This document shows, one piece after another, positions 50,073 through 57,811 of a DNA stretch of 64,000 nucleotides. Position 1 is the stretch's first letter. Each line of letters opens with the position of its first letter. Origin of the DNA: Paractinoplanes ferrugineus (GTDB taxonomy: Bacteria; Actinomycetota; Actinomycetes; Mycobacteriales; Micromonosporaceae). The position numbers and the translations under genes are program-made. The stretch is taken from the NCBI RefSeq assembly GCF_016862195.1, contig NZ_BOMM01000057.1:62001-126000 (forward strand), written 5' to 3'. Below the pieces are notes generated by a model. It made no database searches. It had not been told where the DNA came from and saw nothing but the letters and a program-made list of their open reading frames with translations.

Positions 50073-50348
50073 TTACCGCGTGAGGCGGCGACGCGAGCCG
50101 ACGCCGGCGACCAGGGCGACACCGATCGCGGCCAGAACCACCTGGAACAGGATCTCGATCCAGTCGATGCCCTTGGTGTCGGCAACACCGGTGGCGCGGG
50201 CGATGACCGTGCCGAGCAGGGCAGCCACAACACCGATGACCATGGTGAGCCAGATCGGGATGTTCTGCTTGCCGGGGACGACCAGGCGGCCGAGGGCGCC
50301 GATGACGAGGCCGACGATGAGCGCCGTGATGATTCCGGTGACAGTCAT
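50073..50348 (-). CDS. GlsB/YeaQ/YmgE-family membrane protein
   Basis: This is a 91-residue transglycosylase-associated protein family member with three membrane helices (TGIITALIVGLVIGALGRLV, then IPIWLTMVIGVVAALLGTVI, then ILFQVVLAAIGVALVAGV). Relatives are stress-induced. Start ATG 50348 follows GGAGG by six bases. The protein ends in a basic SRRRLTR. Confidence 0.88.
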   Translation of the reverse strand: MTVTGIITALIVGLVIGALGRLVVPGKQNIPIWLTMVIGVVAALLGTVIARATGVADTKGIDWIEILFQVVLAAIGVALVAGVGSRRRLTR

Positions 50349-50427
50349 GGTGTTCCTCCAGGGGGATGAAGCTTCGTTGCGTCCGTCGAACTCCAGATTC
50401 CCCAACCTTCGGAAAAACCAAACCGAC

Positions 50428-52308
50428 TTATTTCTTGGTTGCTCCCTTGGTGTCCCCGGAGTCGGATGTCGACAGGGCGGCGATGAAGGCTTCCTGCGGA
50501 ACTTCGACGCGGCCGACCATCTTCATCCGCTTCTTGCCTTCCTTCTGCTTCTCGAGCAGCTTGCGCTTACGGGTGATGTCACCGCCGTAGCACTTGGCAA
50601 GAACGTCCTTGCGGATCGCCCGGATCGTCTCCCGGGCGATGATCCGGCTGCCGATGGCCGCCTGGATCGGCACCTCGAACTGCTGCCGCGGGATGAGTTT
50701 CTGCAGCTTGGCGGCGATGGTGACGCCGTAGTTGTACGCCTTGTCCTTGTGCACGATGGCGCTGAACGCGTCGACCGGCTCGCCGTGCAGCAGGATGTCC
50801 ACCTTGACCAGTTCGGCCATCTGCTCGCCGGAGGTCTCGTAGTCCAGCGACGCGTACCCCTTGGTCTTGCTCTTCAGCTGGTCGAAGAAGTCGAAAATGA
50901 TCTCGGCGAGCGGCAGCGTGTAGCGCAGCTCCACCCGCTCCGACGACAGGTACTCCATGCCTAGCAGGCTGCCGCGCCGGCTCTGGCACAGCTCCATGAC
51001 CGCGCCCACGTATTCGTTGGGCACCAGCACGGTCGCCCGCACCACCGGCTCGTGGATCTCCGCGATCTTGCCGGTGGGGAACTCGCTCGGGTTGGTGACG
51101 ACCCGCTCCTCGGCGTCCTCGGTCAGCACCCGGTAGACCACGTTCGGCGCGGTGGAGATCAGATCCAGGTTGAACTCGCGCTCCAGCCGCTCCCCGATGA
51201 TCTCCAGGTGCAGCAGGCCGAGGTAGCCGACGCGGAAGCCGAAGCCGAGCGCCAGCGACGTCTCCGGCTCGTAGACCAGGGCGGCGTCGTTGAGCTTCAG
51301 CTTGTCGAGCGCGTCCCGCAGCGCCGGGTAGTCCGAGCCGTCGATCGGGTAGAGGCCCGAGTAGACCATCGGCTTCGGGTCTTTGTAGCCGCCCAGCGGC
51401 TCGGTGGCGGGCCGGATGTTGCCGGTGACGGTGTCCCCGACCCGGGACTGCCGCACGTCCTTCACGCCGGTGATCAGGTAGCCGACCTCGCCGACGCCGA
51501 GCGCGCCGGCCTTCTCCATCTCGGGCGAGACGACGCCGATCTCGAGCAGCTCGTGCACCGCACCGGTGGACATCATCTTGATCCGGTCGCGGGCCTCGAT
51601 CCGCCCGTCGATCACCCGGACGTAGGTGACCACGCCCCGGTAGACGTCGTACACCGAGTCGAAGATCATCGCGCGGGCCGGCGCCTGCGCGTCCCCGACC
51701 GGCGGCTGGAACTGCCGCACGATCTCGTCGAGCAGGTGATCCACGCCGACCCCGGTCTTGCCGGAGACCCGCATGACCGTCTCCGGCTCGACCCCGATCA
51801 GTTTCGCCAGTTCCTCGGCGTACTTCTCGGGCTGCGCCGCCGGCAGGTCGATCTTGTTGAGCACCGGGATGATGTGCAGGTCGTTCTCCATCGCCAGGTA
51901 CAGGTTGGCCAGCGTCTGCGCCTCGATCCCCTGCGCCGCGTCGACCAGCAGAACCGCGCCCTCGCAGGCGGCCAGGCTCCGCGACACCTCATAGGTGAAG
52001 TCGACGTGGCCCGGCGTGTCGATCATGTTGAGGACCGCGGACGCGCCCTTCTGGTCCCCCTCCCGAACCGTCCAGGGCATCCGCACGGCCTGCGACTTGA
52101 TCGTGATGCCGCGTTCCCGCTCGATGTCCATGCGGTCGAGGTATTGGGCGCGCATCTGCCGCGGGTCGACCACGCCGGTGATCTGCAGCATCCGGTCAGC
52201 CAGCGTCGACTTGCCGTGGTCGATGTGAGCGATGATGCAGAAGTTACGGATGCGACTGGGGTCGGTAGCCCCGATCACATTCACACCAGGGTCGAGCGGT
52301 CCAGGCAC
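50428..52308 (-). CDS. lepA: Elongation factor 4 (LepA)
   Basis: LepA is a GTPase that acts on the ribosome and has been proposed to back-translocate or to assist initiation. The protein is 626 residues: G1 AHIDHGKST, G3 DTPGHVDF, G4 NKID, then the domains with the C-terminal-specific IRKDVLAKCYGGDITRKRKL. Start GTG 52308. The gene order lepA-rpsT-holA-comEC-comEA around it is as in mycobacteria. Confidence 0.97.
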   Translation of the reverse strand: MPGPLDPGVNVIGATDPSRIRNFCIIAHIDHGKSTLADRMLQITGVVDPRQMRAQYLDRMDIERERGITIKSQAVRMPWTVREGDQKGASAVLNMIDTPGHVDFTYEVSRSLAACEGAVLLVDAAQGIEAQTLANLYLAMENDLHIIPVLNKIDLPAAQPEKYAEELAKLIGVEPETVMRVSGKTGVGVDHLLDEIVRQFQPPVGDAQAPARAMIFDSVYDVYRGVVTYVRVIDGRIEARDRIKMMSTGAVHELLEIGVVSPEMEKAGALGVGEVGYLITGVKDVRQSRVGDTVTGNIRPATEPLGGYKDPKPMVYSGLYPIDGSDYPALRDALDKLKLNDAALVYEPETSLALGFGFRVGYLGLLHLEIIGERLEREFNLDLISTAPNVVYRVLTEDAEERVVTNPSEFPTGKIAEIHEPVVRATVLVPNEYVGAVMELCQSRRGSLLGMEYLSSERVELRYTLPLAEIIFDFFDQLKSKTKGYASLDYETSGEQMAELVKVDILLHGEPVDAFSAIVHKDKAYNYGVTIAAKLQKLIPRQQFEVPIQAAIGSRIIARETIRAIRKDVLAKCYGGDITRKRKLLEKQKEGKKRMKMVGRVEVPQEAFIAALSTSDSGDTKGATKK

Positions 52309-52490
52309 GTTCGTCCGTTCTTCTCAAGCGAGGTAAGCGCCGTCACACCGGCCGAAACACCGCCGGCCCGGCGCCAAAGTCCCACCGACAACCGTGCCGG
52401 CTACTCCTATCGTCCCACGCCCCCGCGCACAGCCCGCCCACACCCGTTGCGAACCCGCCCCGCGCCGGCCGACAGCCCGCCACCCCCGGC

Positions 52491-52540
52491 ACCCGGCCGC
52501 ACGGGGCGACCTTCAACCCGGCCGCACGGGGCGACCTTCA
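52491..52540. repeat. 25-bp exact tandem duplication across the MOSC stop codon
   Basis: Two identical 25-bp units (52491-52515 and 52516-52540). The second contains the stop of the MOSC gene (52538-52540). The first lies beyond the gene end. Confidence 0.9.
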
Positions 52541-53368
52541 GATCGCCTCCAGCGGCGCGTGCGGTAGCGGTGGCAGCTCGACGGTGACCACGTCGCCAGG
52601 CCGCACCACGCCGCTTCGCAGCACGACCCCCATCACCCCGGCCTTGCGCACGACGCCGCCCCGCTCGTCCTTTCCGAGCACCTCTTTGAGCAACCCGTCG
52701 CGAAACCCGTTGATCTGCCCGCACGGATTCCGCAGCCCAGCCACCACGACCGCCGGCCGCGGGTCGTCTGGCCGATCCCGCGCAACCGCCGCCGCGATCG
52801 CAACCGCCGCTCCGGGGTTCCCCCGGTCGGGCTCGGCCGCCGCCGCGACTTCAAGCACCGCCGCCAACGGCCCACCCGCACCAGTGCGAGTCGCCCTGCT
52901 CGTCGCGGCCGCCGTCTCCCCAGCGGCCTCAGCACCTTCGCCGCCCGCCGCGGCCGCCGCCTTCGGAGCGGCTTCGGCGCTGTTGCCGTCGGCTACGGCC
53001 CCGGCGTCGGTGACTTCGTTCGCGCCCCGGCTCCCGGGCGGCCCGAAGCGCAGGATCGTTCCCCGCGGCAGCGCGAGCAAGTCGATGCCGCTGGTCGTGA
53101 CGTTCTCGCCGAGGTCGCCGGCCTCGACGTCGTAGCCCTTCTCCCCGACCTGGTCGAAGAGCTCCCGCTGAATCAGGTGCACCTGCCGGAAGTTCGGCTG
53201 CGTCGGATCGTTCCGCACCCGTCCGCGGTGCTTCACGTACAGCCCGGCGTGCACGTCGCCTTTCACGCCGATCCCGGCGATCAGATGGATCTGCTCCCGG
53301 ACCGGCTTGGTGAACGCGTAGGTGTCGACACAACTGACCGACGTGACAGTCCCATGTTCAGACTCCAT
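52538..53368 (-). CDS. MOSC-domain protein with an Ala-rich insertion
   Basis: This is a 276-residue MOSC (molybdenum cofactor sulfurase C-terminal) protein. The first half (HGTVTSVSCVDTYAFTKPVR, then YDVEAGDLGENVTTSGIDLL) and the last part (GLRNPCGQINGFRDGLLKEV, with the conserved Cys) fit the family. Between them (about residues 115-195) is an Ala/Gly-rich stretch (AAAAAGGEGAEAAGETAAAT) absent from usual members. MOSC proteins bind metal-sulfur cofactors; here the role is unknown. Start ATG 53368. The 3' end is duplicated. Confidence 0.85.
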   Translation of the reverse strand: MESEHGTVTSVSCVDTYAFTKPVREQIHLIAGIGVKGDVHAGLYVKHRGRVRNDPTQPNFRQVHLIQRELFDQVGEKGYDVEAGDLGENVTTSGIDLLALPRGTILRFGPPGSRGANEVTDAGAVADGNSAEAAPKAAAAAGGEGAEAAGETAAATSRATRTGAGGPLAAVLEVAAAAEPDRGNPGAAVAIAAAVARDRPDDPRPAVVVAGLRNPCGQINGFRDGLLKEVLGKDERGGVVRKAGVMGVVLRSGVVRPGDVVTVELPPLPHAPLEAI

Positions 53369-53440
53369 GCAGTCAGTTAAAACGAGTCGCGCTCGTTGCC
53401 GCGACCACGTTCCCATCCCGCGAGCCGGGCCAGGCCGCCG

Positions 53441-53974
53441 TCAGTCGGGCGGCTCGAGGAACAGAGCGGACAAACGCGGCAGCCGCTTCTGCATCTCCTC
53501 CTCGTTGTCGAAATCCCACAGATCGGCCGATTCGGGCCTGGTCGCCGGCGTCTCCCAAGCCGGCAGATCGGACCCGGTCGCCTGCTGATAGGCCTCCGCC
53601 GCGACGGACAGCACCTCTTCCGCCTCGAAGACCGCCCCGTTGTCGGCCGCGGCCCGCACCGCCGGCATGTCAGCGAGCGAATCCGGCGACTTCACCGAAC
53701 GCGCCACGGTCTCCCGTCCGTGCGCGATCAGCCAGCCGCGAAAACTGTCGAAACCCTCCTCGGAGCACCCACCGTGGATCACGTAGGCGGCGGCCCAGAG
53801 ATCCTCGGTGCCGGAGGCGACCATCACCTTGTCGAGGTGGCGGGCCCACGCGACGATCTCCTCCGGGTCGCGGGTGGCGAGGTCGGCCGCGGCGCGTTTG
53901 GCCACCTCGGCCGGGGATGCGGGCCGATCGGCGGTCGCCCGGTCGATGACCGCCCAGAAGTCGTCGGTTCTCAT
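53441..53974 (-). CDS. DUF4240 domain protein
   Basis: This is a 177-residue protein with the DUF4240 pattern MRTDDFWAVIDRATADRPAS, then AAYVIHGGCSEEGFDSFRGW. It is cytosolic, rich in Trp and acidic residues, with no signal. Relatives are common in actinobacteria and of unknown function. Start ATG 53974. Confidence 0.85.
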   Translation of the reverse strand: MRTDDFWAVIDRATADRPASPAEVAKRAAADLATRDPEEIVAWARHLDKVMVASGTEDLWAAAYVIHGGCSEEGFDSFRGWLIAHGRETVARSVKSPDSLADMPAVRAAADNGAVFEAEEVLSVAAEAYQQATGSDLPAWETPATRPESADLWDFDNEEEMQKRLPRLSALFLEPPD

Positions 53975-54028
53975 GGGCAGAATCCTGCCAGTCGGGTACG
54001 ACAAAAACCGGGACGGCAGGATGGTCGG

Positions 54029-54985
54029 GTGCGGCCGATTTCACTTCCCGATGTCGCGTACGGCGCCACCGCCGTGCGCCCGCAGTGGTCCGACCTGCCG
54101 GAAAGCCTGCGGAACGCGATAACCGTGCGCCTCGGCGCGCCGATCGCCGCGGTGCGAAGCGCCGGTGGCGGCTTCACCAGGGCCTTCGCCGCCCTGATCA
54201 CGACGCAGGAGGGCGCGAAGGTCTTCGTCAAGGCCGCGCCCCGGCAGGATCCGAACTCTCACTGGTATGCCCGCGAGGCTGCGATCACGACCGCCCTCCC
54301 CCGCGAGGTCGATGCCGCGCGTCCCCGGTGGACGATGGATCATTCCGGCTATTTCGTGCTTTGTCTTGAGGCGATCGACGGCCACGTGCCGACCCTCCCG
54401 TGGCAGCCGGCCGAGCTCGAGGCGACGCTGACGGCCTGGTCGACCGCTGCCGAGGCGCTTCGGACGCCGACCACGCCCGACCTACCGCCGATAGCGGAGA
54501 TCATCCGAGGGGAAATGTCCTGGTGGTCGGAGATCGCGGCGGGCCGGGAACGAATGCCTCGCACCGCCCGGAACACCGTCGCGCCCGCCCACTTGGGCGA
54601 ACTCGCTGATCTCGAACAAACCCTTCCCGAACTGGTCAAAGGTCCGGGAATGATGCATGGCGACCTACGCATCGACAACGTCATGATCGACAACGACGGC
54701 CGCGCCCACCTTTGCGACTGGACCTGGCCCACCCTGGGCGCCCCCTGGTTCGACGCGATCACGCTGCTGATCAGCGCTTTCGCGAGCGGGCTGGACGCCG
54801 ACGCGTACCTGGCACCCTGGGGCGCGCCGCCGCCGGGGGTGGACGGCGCCCTGGCCGCGCTGTCGGGATATTGGCTGGTTCGCGCGGATGGCGGTCCGAG
54901 CAGCGCCTCCCCGCACAGTCGTCAGCACCAGCGGTTCAGCGGCGAACAGGCGCTGAGCTGGCTCGCGGACCGTCGCGGCTGGTAG
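54029..54985 (+). CDS. Aminoglycoside phosphotransferase-fold kinase
   Basis: This is a 318-residue phosphotransferase-family enzyme. The N-lobe has SAGGGFTRAFAALI and KVFVKAAP. The catalytic loop is MMHGDLRIDNVM with catalytic Asp, and the metal motif LCDWTWP follows. Such enzymes phosphorylate small metabolites or antibiotics; the substrate is not readable. Start GTG 54029, diverging from the DUF4240 gene. Confidence 0.85.
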   Translation: MRPISLPDVAYGATAVRPQWSDLPESLRNAITVRLGAPIAAVRSAGGGFTRAFAALITTQEGAKVFVKAAPRQDPNSHWYAREAAITTALPREVDAARPRWTMDHSGYFVLCLEAIDGHVPTLPWQPAELEATLTAWSTAAEALRTPTTPDLPPIAEIIRGEMSWWSEIAAGRERMPRTARNTVAPAHLGELADLEQTLPELVKGPGMMHGDLRIDNVMIDNDGRAHLCDWTWPTLGAPWFDAITLLISAFASGLDADAYLAPWGAPPPGVDGALAALSGYWLVRADGGPSSASPHSRQHQRFSGEQALSWLADRRGW

Positions 54986-54990
54986 CCGTT

Positions 54991-55019
54991 TTGGCGGGCA
55001 GCGGCGGGGCTGGTAGTCT
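54991..55019 (+). promoter_or_regulatory. Promoter of rpsT
   Basis: A -35 TTGGCG (54991-54996), 17 bp, and a -10 TAGTCT (55014-55019), giving an expected leader of about 84 bases before rpsT. Confidence 0.6.
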
Positions 55020-55109
55020 GAATCCTCGCGTGTGGTGATGCGCTGCTGTTCGCTGCCTGCTCCACCGCTAGAGACGGATTCCGAAAACCTAGTTAGGACA
55101 GGCTGTCGC

Positions 55110-55376
55110 GTGGCGAACATCAAGTCTCAGATCAAGCGCAACCGGCAGAACGAGAAGGCTCGGCTGCGCAACAAGTCGGTCAAGTCGTCGCTGAAGACCG
55201 TGATCCGCAAGCTCAACGAGGCCAGCGAGGCCGGCAACGTCGAAACGGCCACCACGCTGCTGCGTGACGCCTCGCGCCAGCTCGACCGGGCGGTCAGCAA
55301 GGGCGTCATCCACAAGAACCAGGCGGCCAACCGCAAGTCGGCCATCGCCAAGCGGGTCGGCTCGCTTTCTGCCTGA
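55110..55376 (+). CDS. rpsT: 30S ribosomal protein S20
   Basis: This is an 88-residue ribosomal protein S20. The start VANIKSQIKRNRQNEKARLR and the C-terminal IHKNQAANRKSAIAKRVGSL are characteristic. S20 binds 16S rRNA early in 30S assembly. Start GTG 55110. It is transcribed from its own promoter and ends at a hairpin at 55431-55466. Confidence 0.97.
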   Translation: MANIKSQIKRNRQNEKARLRNKSVKSSLKTVIRKLNEASEAGNVETATTLLRDASRQLDRAVSKGVIHKNQAANRKSAIAKRVGSLSA

Positions 55377-55430
55377 TTCAAGGCACGTGGCCAGCACCAA
55401 GCGGGCCATGTAAGCAGGTCTTCGACCACC

Positions 55431-55466
55431 CGGGCACCGCCGGACACATGTCCGCGCCGGTGCCCG
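55431..55466 (+). terminator. Terminator hairpin after rpsT
   Basis: The left arm begins CGGGCACCG and the right arm ends CGGTGCCCG, with a second inner pairing CGGACA/TGTCCG. There is no T tract, as is common in actinobacteria. Confidence 0.6.
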
Positions 55467-55576
55467 AGTCGTTTCCGGGCCCAGCGAATGCGGCAGGCAC
55501 AGCACGTCTCACGTCTCAAGCCCGGAGGCCTGAACCCCACGGCCTCAGGTGGCGGATTCTGCCCGCTTGGCCGCGT

Positions 55577-56062
55577 CTACTCGTAGCGACGAGTGGCGGA
55601 CTGGCGGACCCGCTGCTGCTGCGCCTCGGCCTGCTCGGCCCACGGGCGCATGATGGGCGCGCCCTGGTCCCGCTTGATCATTCCCGGCAGCCGGGTCGTC
55701 GCTTCGCCCGACCCGGCCGGCGGGGCAGCTTGGCGGAGCACCTCATGGTCCGGCCGGGAGACGCCTGGGCCGGTTTCGGTGGCCGCGCGCAGGGGCTGAG
55801 CCCGGGGGAACGCAGCCGGTGACGACGGGCGGCTCAGGGCACCGGCGATCACGTCGTTGAGCTTGACCATCAGGGCCACGATGGTCGGCAGCACCAGGAC
55901 ACCCCACCAGCTCACCAGCTCGGCCAGGGCCAGCAGGATGCCGAGGGCGATCGCGCCTTCGAGGAACACGAAGCACAGGAAACCGCTGGGCGCCACGTGC
56001 CGCAGGCTCAGCATCCGGGCGTAAAGCGGGCGGTGGGCCGCCTCAGAATGTGGAGACCTCAT
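55577..56062 (-). CDS. Small membrane protein of unknown function
   Basis: This is a 161-residue protein with two membrane segments (about residues 25-45 and 52-68; FLCFVFLEGAIALGILLALA and WWGVLVLPTIVALMVKLNDV) and a long, Pro/Ala/Gln/Arg-rich C-terminal tail. Start ATG 56062 overlaps the holA stop by four bases (ATGA), so they are co-translated. Function is unknown. Confidence 0.72.
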   Translation of the reverse strand: MRSPHSEAAHRPLYARMLSLRHVAPSGFLCFVFLEGAIALGILLALAELVSWWGVLVLPTIVALMVKLNDVIAGALSRPSSPAAFPRAQPLRAATETGPGVSRPDHEVLRQAAPPAGSGEATTRLPGMIKRDQGAPIMRPWAEQAEAQQQRVRQSATRRYE

Positions 56063-57033
56063 CGCACACCACCCCCGTGACGAGCCGCCGCGACGGCGAA
56101 GACGGCCTTTTCCAGGGCGAACCCTCGATCTTCCGCGCCACCTTTGACGGCGGCGTTGCAGTCGGCGGCCGCCCGCATGGCATCGACCAGGCCCTCGGGC
56201 GTCCAGCCCCGGCTGCGCTCCTGGGCCCGCTGGATCTTCCAGGCCGGCATGCCCAGCGAACTGGCCAACTGGTAGGGATTGCCCCGGCCGGCCGCGGCGA
56301 CCTTGGCGACCGTGCGGACGCCGTCGGCGATCGCGTCGGCGATCGGCACCGGGTCGACGCCGACGTGCAGGGCCCAGCGCAGCGCCTCGAGCGCGCCGGG
56401 CACGTCGCCGATCATCGCGGCGTCGGCCACGGTGAATCCGCTGACCTCGGCGCGGCCCTTGTAGTAGCGCGCCACCACCGCTTCGGTGATCTTGCCGTCG
56501 GTGTCCGCGAGCAACTGGGAACAGGCCGCCGAGATCTCCCGCAGATCGTTTCCGACCGAGGCGAGGAGCGCGGACGCGGCCGCCTCGTCGCACCGGCCGC
56601 CGTTGCGCCGGAACTCGTCCCGGACGAACGCGATGCGCTCGCGGTCACCCTTGAGTCTGGCCGCGGCCACCACGGTGGCCCCGGCCGAGCGCAACCCGTC
56701 GGCGAGCGCCTTACCCTTGGCGCCACCCAGGTGCGCGACGATCAGCGTCACCTCGGGGTCGGGATTCTTCGCATATGCCAACAGCGCCGTGATCAGGTCT
56801 TTCTTCGCATCCTGTCCACTGCGGATCACCAGCACCCGCCGGCCGCCGAACAGCGACGGGCTCAACATCTCGGCGACCTCACCGGCGAAAAGCGCACCGC
56901 CCTCGTATTCCCGGATGTCGGCGCCCGGATCGGCCGACCGGGCCGCATCGACCGCCGAGGTGATCGCGCGAGCGGCGAGAAGCTCCTCGTCGCCGAGGAC
57001 GAGCACTAGCGGATCGGGAGGTGCGGTGTTCAC
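56059..57033 (-). CDS. holA: DNA polymerase III subunit delta
   Basis: HolA is the delta subunit of the clamp loader, which opens the sliding clamp. The protein is 324 residues with LVLVLGDEELLAARAITSAV, the RRVLVIRSGQDAKKDL region and the late helical domain. It starts at GTG 57033, where the family's N-terminus begins (VNTAPPDPLVLVLGDEE); the frame stays open to 57210. Its stop overlaps the following membrane protein gene. Confidence 0.92.
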   Translation of the reverse strand: MNTAPPDPLVLVLGDEELLAARAITSAVDAARSADPGADIREYEGGALFAGEVAEMLSPSLFGGRRVLVIRSGQDAKKDLITALLAYAKNPDPEVTLIVAHLGGAKGKALADGLRSAGATVVAAARLKGDRERIAFVRDEFRRNGGRCDEAAASALLASVGNDLREISAACSQLLADTDGKITEAVVARYYKGRAEVSGFTVADAAMIGDVPGALEALRWALHVGVDPVPIADAIADGVRTVAKVAAAGRGNPYQLASSLGMPAWKIQRAQERSRGWTPEGLVDAMRAAADCNAAVKGGAEDRGFALEKAVFAVAAARHGGGVR

Positions 57034-57238
57034 GCCCGATATCGTCGCACGGGGGGCTGACGTTTCCGCGAGGCTCACTCCTTCGCGCAGATGGTCGATC
57101 ACCGAACGCGAAAGCAGACATATTGGCGCCTCGCCATGTCCGCCGAACCGTAGAGTCGCTCGATCAGGCTGAATGTCTGCGCCGGCCATCGAACACCCGG
57201 CAACTACCATTGACCACGCCGAATGCCGACCAATCCGG

Positions 57239-57790
57239 CTAACCCGGGCGTGTCGGCAGCTCGGCGGGCAGCATCGACCCGATCCACGCGTCCACCCGTA
57301 CGCCTCGGTGCCGCAGACGCTGCCGCAGCGTCGCCTCCAGACGGAAGCCGGCCTTCTCCGCGACCCGCCGGGAAGCGACGTTGCCGACCTCGGCCCGCCA
57401 CTCGATCAGCTCCAGCCCGAGCCGCTCGAACCCCCACCCGCACAGCATCAGCACCGCCGCCGTGGCGACACCTCGCCCGCGCGCCGCCGGATCGAGCCAG
57501 TACCCGATCTGCGCGACCCCCTGGCCGAGGCCGGCCAGCCCGAACCCGACCCGCCCGAGCCGCTCCCCCGCGCCGTCCTCGATCACGAACTCGGCGCGCG
57601 AGTCGTCGTCCCAGCCCGCGATCGCCATCTTCCGGACGAAGTACTCGGCGTCGGCCATCCGGTACGGGTTCGGGATCTCCAGGAACCGCTGCACGGCGGG
57701 GTCGAGCGACACCTCGTACACCCATGGGATGTCCTCGGCCTCGAACGGCCGCAGCGTCAGCTCCCCGGCCTTGATCTTCTCTCGTTCCAC
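57239..57790 (-). CDS. GNAT-family N-acetyltransferase (RimJ/RimL type)
   Basis: This is a 183-residue acetyltransferase. The motif GYWLDPAARGRGVATAAV holds the acetyl-CoA loop, and the C-terminal ASRRVAEKAGFRLEATLRQR, RHRGVRVDAWIGSML ends it as in RimJ/RimL. The acceptor amine is unknown. Start GTG 57790. It lies 21 bp after the comEC stop. Confidence 0.88.
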   Translation of the reverse strand: MEREKIKAGELTLRPFEAEDIPWVYEVSLDPAVQRFLEIPNPYRMADAEYFVRKMAIAGWDDDSRAEFVIEDGAGERLGRVGFGLAGLGQGVAQIGYWLDPAARGRGVATAAVLMLCGWGFERLGLELIEWRAEVGNVASRRVAEKAGFRLEATLRQRLRHRGVRVDAWIGSMLPAELPTRPG

Positions 57791-57811
57791 CCTCGCATTG
57801 TGGTCGGCCGG

